Assembly: GCF_001632365.1 (NCBI RefSeq)
Contig: NW_024468513.1
Location: 987,167-1,051,166 of the forward strand
DNA: 64,000 bases
Direction: 5' to 3'
Source of the DNA: Laetiporus sulphureus 93-53
Lineage: Eukaryota; Basidiomycota; Agaricomycetes; Polyporales; Laetiporaceae
Positions 49,816 to 59,700 of the stretch are shown piece after piece (position 1 is the first letter of the stretch; each line of letters begins with the position of its first letter). The notes beneath the pieces were generated by a model. The model made no database searches. It had not been told where the DNA came from and saw only the letters and a list, made by a program, of their open reading frames with translations. Made by a program: the position numbers and the translations under genes.

Positions 49816-50093
49816 GAACGTTGTGGCAGTGGCAAATTCGTATGGTGCATCCAGAGTTCGTTGTGACGTTCCAGGAATATTTTGAACTCTAATCATCCCC
49901 TCCGGCCGGGTTGATGCGTGTTATGAGCATTCAGTGTGATATCGACATTCGAATTGATATCAGTACTGAGTGAACGGGTGTCGTCGCAAAGTTGGTACAA
50001 CGTTATTGCTGCCAAAGTTATTAGTCAGCATGTACAAGAATTCTTTATCGACAAATCGTTAATGCTTTCCTCCCGCGCCTGCTGTGTTCACAA
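49816..50093. other. Spacer between convergent island genes
   Basis: About 280 bp between the orphan gene (+) and the TGA-interrupted gene (-), including the 3' region of the latter where a SECIS element would lie if it were a selenoprotein. None was recognised by eye. Confidence 0.3.
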
Positions 50094-50867
50094 TTAGTCA
50101 TGGAATCGCCCTCCATAGAACCCATTCTGCTCGCGCTGCGTGCGCTCCTCCTCCTGTTGTTGCAGTTCGCGGACACGTCTGGCTTCCTGCTCTTCTCGTG
50201 ACTGCCTTTCGCGCGCATACGCCTCGCTGGTCGTTCGCTGCCGATCAAGCGCAAATATTATGTAGATTCTCGACGCTCGCACTTCGCTCGTCACATCCTG
50301 CCCGCGCGCTCGCGACTGATAGTCCATGTATCGCCTGTAAGGTGATCCTGGTGAATTTAGGACTACCACATGTCCCGAGCCGTCTGGTCGCCGGTACGCA
50401 ACGCCGACTTGACGTGGCCATCTGATTGAGGTTATCATCGATTCCGGTACACCGCGATCACGGTGTATGGGTCCCCCACGGCCGGCGGGACTGCCACGGG
50501 AGAATATGTCAGAACGGAAGAAGAACCCCTGGCGTTCAAGAGCAGCCTGGGTTGTCTGCAGACTGACACCGGGAGCACCTGGGGAGGGACGGATGCCGAT
50601 ATGGTCGCAAAGTTCCGCTGCGCTGGTGCCGAGTATGTAAGCGATGGTGACAAAGGCTCAGTTGTTCATCAGCTGGTCGGGGTTCCAGATGTTCGCAGGC
50701 AGGCGAGTGGAAGCAAGAGCATTGGCGAGCGTGGTAGATGCGCTTTCCCATGTCTCGTTCGCAATGTTCGTTTGGTTTGCTCCCTCCACGGGAGACCAGT
50801 CCATGGGCTCGGATTGCCAGTCGCTAGGCTCCGGTATGTCCGACCAGTCCATAAGCTTATCGCTCAT
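50094..50867 (-). pseudogene. Single-exon gene with a lone in-frame TGA; possible papain-like fold
   Basis: One frame of 258 codons runs from ATG at 50867 to the stop at 50094, broken only by TGA at 50658-50660. Upstream (69 residues): MSDKLMDWSDIPEPSDWQSE, later ASTRLPANIWNPDQLMNN. Downstream (187 residues): AFVTIAYILGTSAAELCDHI, PSPGAPGVSLQTTQAALERQ, ITSIRWPRQVGVAYRRPDGS, GHVVVLNSPGSPYRRYMDYQ, then a Glu/Arg/Gln-rich helix and a final YGGRFHD. There is no GT in the roughly 105 nt before the TGA, so a usual intron cannot remove it. The segment NN-TGA-AFVTIAYILG followed by GHVVVLN and YMDYQ resembles Cys/His/Asp spacing of papain-like folds, with TGA where Cys would be. It may be a nonsense allele, a sequence error or, less likely, recoding. 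Confidence 0.6.
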
Positions 50868-52101
50868 CCTGACTATCGAAGATGAGCCTATTGGCCGAAT
50901 TAAGCAGAAGATATTGGCTCACTAGTTCCCGATGTGCAAGAGGAGTAATGTTGAAAGACAATGGGGAGGAGGGAGGGGGAAGGGGGGAGAGGGGAAAAGA
51001 GGAAGGGAGGGAGAGGGGAAAAGAGGAAGGGAGGGAGACAGAGAGAAGATGAGACTTGTTGGATGACTGAGTCTCCCTGCTAGTTGTGTAGGTGATCGTG
51101 TAGAGGATCCTTCGTTGCACCAAGTCAGATTCGAGAGCTGAGGAGATGTACTAGAGATAGGCGGCCCTTTATACGCCTACCTTCGACATCGTCGAGGAAT
51201 GCGAGATCCATGCAGCCGCATACGGCTTCCCTGCCACATGCTGAACTCTACCATATCGGGCTCCATCTTTGAATGCACTATGAAATTTGCGGCCAGAACA
51301 TGACCATATTTCAGTCGGTTTAATCATCTTAACTGTCCTCCGTGATCTACATTTTCCCCTTTAGTCCTCTTGGGTCAGGGTAACTCTCTTGTTCCGTGGC
51401 TGATATCGCGAGTTACGGATGCAACGCTTCCGCACTAGTAATACCCCTCAGGGAAATCATCTCCTGGACTGTTCCACAGAGAGAAAGGGACTGTTCTCTT
51501 ATAAGCGCAACCCAGATACTTGCATCCATTAGGAAAGCTCAAGTCGACTTGTGACTCGAGAACCTCTTTTTTGACTTGTTCTTGCTGGTATTGGCTAAGT
51601 GCACAACAGGAAGTGTCCAACCCAGAAAACAAAGTTCAAAACAAGAAGGTCCCGAGACGTTCTCGAACTTACTGTCTTTTTTTTTTGTGACGGCAAGCGG
51701 ATAAAAGTGTCCTAAGCCGGATTTGAGTTTTCCTGATTGCGCGGGACTAGACGTACAATGCAGAGCGCGCCTCCTCCGAGATGACCACTCTGCGCTTCTC
51801 TTCGCAGGAAAAGTCCGTTCCTGACACGATTTGAACGCTTCGTCGGGCTGATACGAGTGCCGATCAGGGAGATTGTTGGCCGATAGCGAATTTACAGCGC
51901 TTCCGAGGTCAGCTGGCCCTGAGCTGGGTACGTGTCTCCAGGATCGGCGGGAACTAGTGAGAAGTAACTCTGGTTGTAGCGGAAGGCGGCTTCCACATCA
52001 AGGCTGAGAAAACTGAACAAGCAAACGGCATGGGAGCCGGAGCGACACGCTGGATGTTGAACGTTCAACACTCAGTGATTAGTGCTCACCCCTCTTTGTT
52101 C
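50868..52101. other. Gene-free stretch with polypurine tract
   Basis: About 1.2 kb between the TGA-interrupted gene and repeat copy 2. It contains the polypurine tract near 50960-51050 and a T-run at about 51678-51687. No exon chain was supported on either strand; the short frame at 51435-51632 (-) shows no domain. Confidence 0.4.
50960..51050. repeat. Polypurine tract with 24-nt tandem duplication
   Basis: A run of almost pure G/A on the plus strand. Within it a 24-nt unit beginning agaggggaaaagaggaaggg occurs twice in a row (50988-51011 and 51012-51035). It lies about 100-180 bp upstream of the start at 50867 and is its CT-rich strand in the sense direction, a common feature of fungal promoters. 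Confidence 0.8.
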
Positions 52102-52712
52102 GCCTGAGGAACAGAACGGATCCACCTGACTAGGTCGGCTGTAAGGGATAGGTCCTGCCCCCAACAATCTCGGGCAGTAAAGCGAGACTGTCCAAGGAGG
52201 GTCCATTCTGAGGCGGCTGCTCGCCAGCGTCGAGTCTCTCTAGCTCTTGCGCTCCTGCTCTGCGCTTGTCCTTGAGCTGTTTTCAATGTTTTGTAGCTTT
52301 GAATATTCCACCCGCGGATACTCCTTTCATCTTGAATGGTCATCCAGGAACAAAGACGCATCACCAGTCTGCCTGTACAATCTCACGGGTCATCAACCTA
52401 GGTTTTTCATGAGTAAATCATTGTGCGGATGAGCAGATATATGTGAAGTGCCATTGTCGACCGTGGAGAAAGTATCAGTACGTTGTCGCGCCGAAGCTTG
52501 TAGGGCTCACAGCTCTCGAAAGTACGCGGCGTGCCTCAGGCTTCTCCTCGAGCAGACCAACACATTTGTCCGTTAAATCGAGAGCAATTCAACACCGAGC
52601 AGGAGCGCAACTCAAGATTAGTCCCAAACCCTTCGTAGCCATCGTCGCGAGCGCCAGTGAACATTAATTGCGAACGATGCGAGCTGCACAAGAGACTGAA
52701 GGCGATCACGCT
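52102..52712 (+). repeat. Dispersed repeat, copy 2 (about 0.6 kb)
   Basis: Partner of the copy at 48618-49340, same orientation, about 3.5 kb apart. The two share the start region (actaggtc.gctgtaa.ggatag), the middle block with ctctctagctctt and the end block with gcgagctgca. It ends about 150 bp before the ATG of the ABC1-kinase gene, so it probably supplies part of that promoter. No coding frame. Confidence 0.85.
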
Positions 52713-52861
52713 GGGATAGCATGTACAAGCTTTGATCGCGGATTTGATGCAACGATCGACTGCCTCCCGCATCCCCAACGTCGAGGAATACGCGTCGTTC
52801 GACCACCAACGCTGCAGGTGCACGACTTTGCTTCACCCTCATGCTCTCATAACTGTGCTGG

Positions 52862-55397
52862 ATGCTCTCTATGTTTTCCCTTGCACGGAAACGCCTCCAA
52901 GCTCAATACCTCTTTCACCCAGCACCTCGAGTAGCTGCTCGAAGACTGCAGCCACACGTCCTCAAGAGCTGCCGTTGTCAATCTACTAATGTTGCACCGG
53001 AGCGGCCGCGTCTGCCACGGCCAAAAGCATGGTTTATCTGCTCAGCGACCCTGCTAGTGCTCTCTGGTGCAAGCTATGTTGCATACAAGCGATACCAGCC
53101 GTTTCGTCATACCATTCTGGCGGTTGTGCGATGTTCTAGAGTGGCAAGTGCGTACCGCGACTGAAGACCAGTCATCTCTTCTCAATAAAATCATGTAAGC
53201 AGAGGCGGCTGTTCTTGGAGCAACAGACTACAAAATCATGCTCTCAAAAACGTATGACTCGAACGAGGCACTCCAGGAAGCATACTCGCAGTGTCACAGG
53301 CGCAGCGCTGAGAGAGTCCTGAAGGCATTACTGGCGAATGGCGGTGAGCATTTTGTGCCCTGTTTTGTATTAGTAAATGTGACGCGCGACACAAAGGCAT
53401 CTTCATCAAGCTCGGCCAGCATATTGCATCACTGTTAGTGGCCAGATCCCTCCGGTCCACTTGACTTGTTTAACGAGGGCATAGTGTAGTGCTTCCCATA
53501 GAGTGGACAAGTACAATGCGGCCACTCCAGGATAAATGCGAACCGACCCCGTACGAGGGAGTTGAGAAGCTGTTCCTGACCGACATGCACCGTCCGCTAT
53601 CCGACTATTTCGATGACTTCGACCCTATTCCGATAGGCGTGGCGAGCTTAGCTCAAGTGCATGTTGCGCGGTGGAAGGAGACGGGGGAGAGCGTCGCTGT
53701 AAAGGTTGGTTCATGGAATCATCCGTTGATGTCTGGCAATGAAGGAATGGGTCGATTAGCTCCAACATCCGCACCTCGAGGAATTCTGTGAGATTGACAT
53801 GGAGATGGTCGAGGTCTCCTTAGGTAAGTCTCGTATCTTTGCGCGCGTCGCTGTGCTCATACCGATAAAGGATGGATAAAGCACTGGTTTCCCGACTTTG
53901 AGTTCACCTGGTTAGGCGAGGAAATGCGAGAGAACCTGCCCAAAGAAATGGACTTCATGCATGAGGCGTACAACGGATTACGGGCCACGGACGATTTCAG
54001 GGGTATCCGGACATCATTGTACATTCGTGAGTAAATCATACGTTCACTTCGGTCACTTCTGGCCGTCTTGATGGGCTCGATCAGCCAGGGTGCTTCGCGC
54101 AGAGAAGAGAGTGCTCGTGATGGAGTATATCCAAGGAGGACGCGTCGATGACTTGGAGTACCTGGCAGATCACGACATCGACAGAAACAAGGTCGCACTT
54201 GAACTTGCGAGGATATTCGGACAAATGGTGCACCTGAATGGGTGGTTCCATGCGGTTGGTAGTGTATATCCTATTCATAACGGTTTGCTGATGGTTAAAT
54301 ACTGCGTATAGGACCCACATCCAGGTGATTGTTGTTTCATCATTCATGACACGACGATAACTCACAGAGGGCGCACAGGAAACTTGCTTATCCGTCCGGC
54401 GCCATCAACTTCGAAGTCACCATACAACTTCGAGATCGTCCTTCTCGATCATGGATTGTACTTTGATCTCGACAACGAGCTGCGGATCAACTATAGCAAG
54501 TTCTGGCTGGCGTTGATTGCCCCTGCCACACCGCAGACCATAGCAGACCGCAGGAAGTACGCGAAGTTGGTGGGCAACATCGACGATGACCTAGTGAGAG
54601 GAGCCTTTCTGTTCCATATGCGACCCTCGTATTGAGCAGTATGCGCAGTATCCCGTATTTGAGGCTGCTCTCACGGGCAGAGCAACTCTGGAAAACGAGG
54701 TTAAGGAATCTACTGACGACGGCGGTTTCAAGCGCGCCTCCAGCATCATCGACCTCAGCATTCAGACGGAAGCGGAAATGGAGGCCATCCGGAGCGCTGT
54801 GGTTCAGAAGGAGGGATTGCTGCTCTCTGTGTTCGACGTGCTTAGGAGGGTGCCGCGACGGGTGCTAATGGTCTTGAAGCTGAACGACTTAACGAGGTAA
54901 GCACATATCATGCTTCGTGAAGGCCAGTGATCACATATTCGTTCTACGTAGGAGTTTGGACCGGGCACTCGCGACGACTCACTCAAATGTCAGTGGAGAA
55001 AAAGTCTACTTTGAATACGCTTCGCCTGACGAGATGCATACTTTGAGATCCGAGTCTTCCTGGTGACTGCCAAGTACTGCACACGAGCTGTCTGGGAGGA
55101 CAGCCGCAGACGGCTTATCCTGCAGATGCGCGAGAAAGGTCTGATGTCACTACCCTTGTTGTACGACTATTTCCGGGGCTGGTGGTACGTCGATAATGCT
55201 GCTATCCATCTCGTTCTGTTGCTGAAGATGCTACCGCGGCTTACAGGGGCTACCAGAAAATGTATCGCTCGCTGGTACTTGCAGAGACGTGGATGGATCT
55301 AGAGGCATATTTGATCAAGACGAAGGCGTGGGTATGGGGCCTGTTCGCCGTCGGGGGGCTGCAGGGAGCGCACCTGGCGGCGGCTGGGCTCGCTTAG
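52862..55397 (+). CDS. Mitochondrial ABC1/ADCK/UbiB-family atypical kinase
   Basis: A basic presequence (MLSMFSLARKRLQAQYLFHP) and one membrane helix (WFICSATLLVLSGASYVAYK) are followed by the ABC1 signature: the family KxGQ motif FIKLGQHIASL, VVLPIEWTSTMRPLQDKC, the Ala-rich loop GVASLAQVHVARW with Lys in SVAVKLQHPHLEE, RVLVMEYIQGGRVDDLEYLA, the catalytic FHADPHPGNLLIRP and the metal-binding VLLDHGLYFDL. A C-terminal helical domain ends GGLQGAHLAAAGLA. About ten introns. It belongs with Mcp2/Cqd-type proteins of the inner mitochondrial membrane, linked to coenzyme Q and lipid homeostasis. All kinase-like key residues are seen. Its promoter adjoins repeat copy 2. Confidence 0.9.
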
Positions 55398-55560
55398 AAT
55401 GTATCGTCTGGACGCTACATTTGCGCTTAAATGCTGCTAAGCCCTGATATGCATACCTCAGATACATAATACAATAGTACAGTGAACATCATACATGCGG
55501 TGTACGGAGCAGTAAACAAGAAAGATCACAGAACGGAACTAAGTGTGGTACAACCTTTCA

Positions 55561-56281
55561 TCACTTCATTCTTTTGACCTGAGTGAAAAGTTTGTCGATC
55601 GCTTCGCTACTGTTCTTCAGTTTCTCCCACTGGGAGTGCGCGATCGCAATTTAGTGAAGGAACAGCGAGAATGGTTACAAGGACAGACCTGCTCCCACTG
55701 CAGAGTGACACCTTTCTTGCCGGGTTTCTCGTCGCATTCCGGTCCAAAATACTCTCTGATGTCGAGAAATATCAAGCCTGGAAAAATGAACTTGCTGGGA
55801 GAAGCATTCCCATCGAAGAAGTGCAGAGACTGTACCCTTGAATGTACTAACGGTGGCGCGTCGCTTTTTACCCAAGTCGATGTATTTCTCGCCTTCGTCA
55901 TTGGCCTTGATGACAATACCGTCGTCGTCGTCGTCTTCATGAGCTTTCGAGATGGACGACCTCGCCTGCTATTCATGCCAGTCAGTGTCGGCGGAGTAGG
56001 CACTCTAGAAGCATACCTTTCTCTTTTTTGTTACCGGCTCGTCATCCTCCTCATCGTCACTGATATCTCTTTTCTTTGACTTTCCCTTCAAGTGAAACGC
56101 ATCAATACCGGACTGAGTCTTGGTAATAGCCGGCATTGCGCACCGTGGATGCCTTGGATAGCTTGGACAACTTCTTGTGCTTCATGGGAGGCTCATCCTC
56201 AACGTTGTCCTGGGAGAACTCGGCCTCCTCTTCCTCCTCCTCCTCCTCCTCTCTGATCGTGTATGCTCTGCGCTTAGGCAT
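55561..56281 (-). CDS. SUB1: Transcriptional coactivator PC4/SUB1
   Basis: The N-terminus is MPKRRAYTIR followed by a run of Glu encoded by repeated GAG, an acidic-basic linker (KKRDISDDEEDDEPVTKKRK) and DDDDDGIVIKANDEGEKYID. The PC4 single-strand DNA-binding fold is LGKKRRATVSTFKG, then after an intron LIFLDIREYFGPECDEKPGK and KGVTLQWEQ, then WEKLKNSSEAIDKLFTQVKR and MK. Four introns. Usual core length and the beta-sheet motif (DIREYF) are intact. PC4/Sub1 binds melted promoter DNA and RNA polymerase II and helps elongation and repair. Divergent from TOM1 over about 420 bp. Confidence 0.92.
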
Positions 56282-56703
56282 GGTGGAGTAGAATACAACA
56301 AGAGGCGTGCACCGAGACGCGTCAAGCAGGACCGTGGAGACGCGTTTTGTCGCGTCCTGCCGCGTGAAGAAACACACTGAGGTACCCGAACCAAATCGTC
56401 TATACGCTGAGAACGTTGCCAATCGTAGTCGCAAGGACATAAAACACGTACAGTCCGCCCGAAAACCAAGACTCGAACGAGTTGAGGCACTGAAATTCGA
56501 AGCTGGCTACTATTGTTGAAACCCGTGGGAACATGTCCCGTGAAGTCATCACCCTGTGCCCCTCCGCGTAAGCACTCAAGTCTCTTCCGCCACCACAGTG
56601 TCCAGTGTGCTCTCGGGTTTTATACATCCGCTCTTGCTTCTGTTCGTCATCAGCGCCCGCAAGCCACTGAGGACATCCTCCCTCGGCCTCACCGTTGCGG
56701 ACC
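56282..56703. promoter_or_regulatory. Bidirectional promoter region, SUB1 / TOM1
   Basis: 422 bp between divergent ATGs. No clear TATA or factor site. The gap must carry both 5' leaders and promoters. Confidence 0.4.
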
Positions 56704-59700
56704 ATGAGGATCGTACTAAAATCTAAGAAGGTCATCCCTCCAGTGAGTACTCCTCGTTTGACCGATCTAGCCGGCGCATTAATCCCGCCATATCTTCACC
56801 CAGCCCCCGCAAGTTTCCCAGCTCATCAATAAATTGCTGGACACGCCCGATGATGATGTGCACGAAGTGCTCAGTCAGATTGACTACTGGAAATGGCCGC
56901 GATCCGACTTGAATGCTTGGACCAAGGTCCTCAATAAGTTCGATGCACTACTGGAGGACGCCATCCGGGACTATGACATCGACAAACTGCAAGTGAATGT
57001 ATTCACTCCGCTCACGAAGAAAACCGTGTGCGAGATTCTGCGATTCGAGCGCCTGCTGCTCGAAAACTCGACCAACAGGAAGACGTTCAATTCTTATGAT
57101 GTGCGTCTGTCGTCTTAATGAGGCATAATGTATGCTGACCACGACGTCTACCTCAGCGATTGAACAGTCTGATGTTCACATCTGACCTCGACGTCCTTAT
57201 CCTCGCGTTGAACCTTCTCTTGCGCCCGGCTCAGCAGTATTCCGCTCAGCCAGCGGTGCTTCACGCCCTCAGCATCTCCACTCCCCGCCTCACATCTCTT
57301 GCCAAGCGTTGGCCTAACCTGCGCGAATACGACGTCAATCTGCCGGACCTTGTGTCTGACAAGGGGAAGACACAAATAGAGGCTTTGCCCAATGAGGCGC
57401 GCGAGGTTAATTTCACCTTCTACAGGCACGATGTCCCAAGCAGTGTGCCACATAAAGAGAAGGAGAAGTCTGCGGAGAGTCATGCACCCCAGCAGAACGT
57501 TGCTCAGACTCCTACTCGCCGGACAGGCACGTCCTCTTCCGCCACTGCTTCGGCTCCAGTGATCTCTTCCGGAGCCGTCAATATTCACATCTCCATCAAA
57601 ACAATCGAAGCCAAGGAGCCCATGCATATTCTTGCCGACATCATCGAGGCTTATTCTGTTCCTGACAGTGAGAAGTTTGAACTACTGTGTCGCATTCGGG
57701 CGGCCCGAGCCCTCACTGCCGCGCATGCGGTTGATCGCGAGAAGCTGGTGATAGTCCGCCTACTTGCAACCGCCATCTTTGGACACACGCATCCCGAAAA
57801 TCAGGCACAATCGTCGCTCTTCCTATATGAGGCAGAGCTCATCACTCACATTGCCGAGCTCCTGCAGCTGGATGATTCCGTCGATGTTCAGGTGCAGACT
57901 GCCGCCATCGCAGCCCTTGATGCTCTCGCGCGGTATAGAAGCAAGGTCCAGGATGTCTTGACTGCCGTCAACGCAGGCGTGAACCATGGGATCCTCATGT
58001 CGCTTATGCGTAGGACTGTTGCAGAGGTTGCGCAGCCCAGCTCTGCTCTTCCGCAATCGTTTGTCGAGTCCTTGCTGTCATTCGTAACATACATCGCAAC
58101 GCATGCATCGGGAGGAAATATGGTAGTCGGAGCGGGCCTCATCCCCATCCTCATCCAAATCATCGAGAACAGACTGCCGAACCGCTTGTACGTTGTCTCG
58201 AAGACTATGCAGCTGGTCGACAACGTTCTGTACGGGTTCAACAACGCATTCCAACTTTTCTGCAATGCTCGTGGTGTGGAGGTCTTGGTGGACAGGATTG
58301 AAGTGAGTTGTCACTCAGACTGAGGTGAAATTATCGATTAAATGCTGTTGTCCAGTATGAGGTGGATCTGGACTTGGAAGAGCACGCCGTGAATGAGCCT
58401 TTGAGCGATATCTCGGCTTCCTATGGTATTTCAGGTCAATATGTGTTCCTCTGCATTGGTGTTGATCCAATAGCAGGAAAGCTATCCGTCGCTCAAGCCG
58501 CCGTTCTCAAGCATACATTGCGCTCGATGCATCGTATGATGCAATCGTCAGGCACGACGGAGGGGCTGCGTGGCTTGCTCGATTCGTCGCTTCTAAAATC
58601 CGTGAAGAAGATCATGCAGAACCGCTCTATCTTCGGTCCAAGTGTGCTCCCTATCGGTAGGTTCACCCAATTTTGTGTTCCACAGGGAGCTTACCTGCGA
58701 CTCTGCGCCAGCAATCAATATCATGGCGACATTTGTGCATAACGAGCCAACGTGCCTTCCTGTGGTACAGGAGGCAGGCTTACCTGAGGCGTTCTATTGC
58801 GTCGTCGAATCGGGGCTCGAGCCCGTCATCGAAGTCGGTTCTCGTTTGACATGCTATATTTACAACGTGCTGAAGTTTATGCAGGTGATACAAGCTGTGC
58901 CCAACGCCATCGGCGCCCTGTGCTTGAACCAAGCAGGTCAAGACCAGCTCGCTGCTCGGCCAAACATCATTCCTGGTCTCTTCTCCATTTTCACCTCCGA
59001 ACGCCATCAGCGAGTGTTGCAAGAGAAGGAGAACTCTGTATTGATAGGAACCGCAATTGAGGAGCTCATCCGGCACCATCCATCGCTGAAGCAGTCAGTA
59101 TTCAATGCGATCAAAGCAACCATGGATAAGATCTACGAGCTCGGCATGAAGTATGTTCCAACAGATGATGTACGGCGGTGGTATGTGCTCCAGCCATCCA
59201 CATCCTCCTCTGCAACGTCGGGCATGTCCGACGCGGATGTGACGATGATGCCTGTTGAAGATGAAGGGTCTCAGCAAGTCGGCGCGCCTGCGCTTGACGG
59301 TGAAGCAGCCATTGAGTCCGGCGCGTCGGGTCGCGATGATCCTTTGACAAGGTCGCATGACAACGTGACTGTCTCGTTCATCGACGTTCTGTGCAAGGTA
59401 GTATCAGCACGTCTCTGTACACACGCATGCTGACTAGGCTTCTAGTTCCTGGAAGGTTTCTTTCAGCATATCCCACATTGCAGGGACTTCCTTGCTGACC
59501 AGGAGGCTTTGGACCGTTTGGGAAAGCTGACAACGCTGCCATGCCTCCCTTACGATTTCGCGAATAGTGTGGCATCTGATTCTATCGTGCAGGTGGTTCG
59601 TACGATGGCCGAGGCCGAGACTAGCGAAACCATCGCGTTTCTTGTGCGTCTTGTCCATGAATCGCTCGAAGGAACAAAAGAATTCTGGTCGTCGATGCAA

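Noticed and set aside
53420..53510. Apparent non-canonical splice in the ABC1-kinase gene (SL / VLPIEW)
   Set aside because: Shifting the donor to CT|GTTAGT and the acceptor to CATAG|T gives a canonical intron and the in-frame SL-VVLPIEW.
56182..56490. Arg-rich frame overlapping the SUB1 start
   Set aside because: It comes from the GAG repeat of SUB1 read in another frame.
56740..56840. Possible mis-spliced first intron of TOM1
   Set aside because: The donor CCA|GTGAGT and acceptor CACCCAG|CCC give an in-frame IPP-PPQVSQLINK junction; no anomaly is needed.
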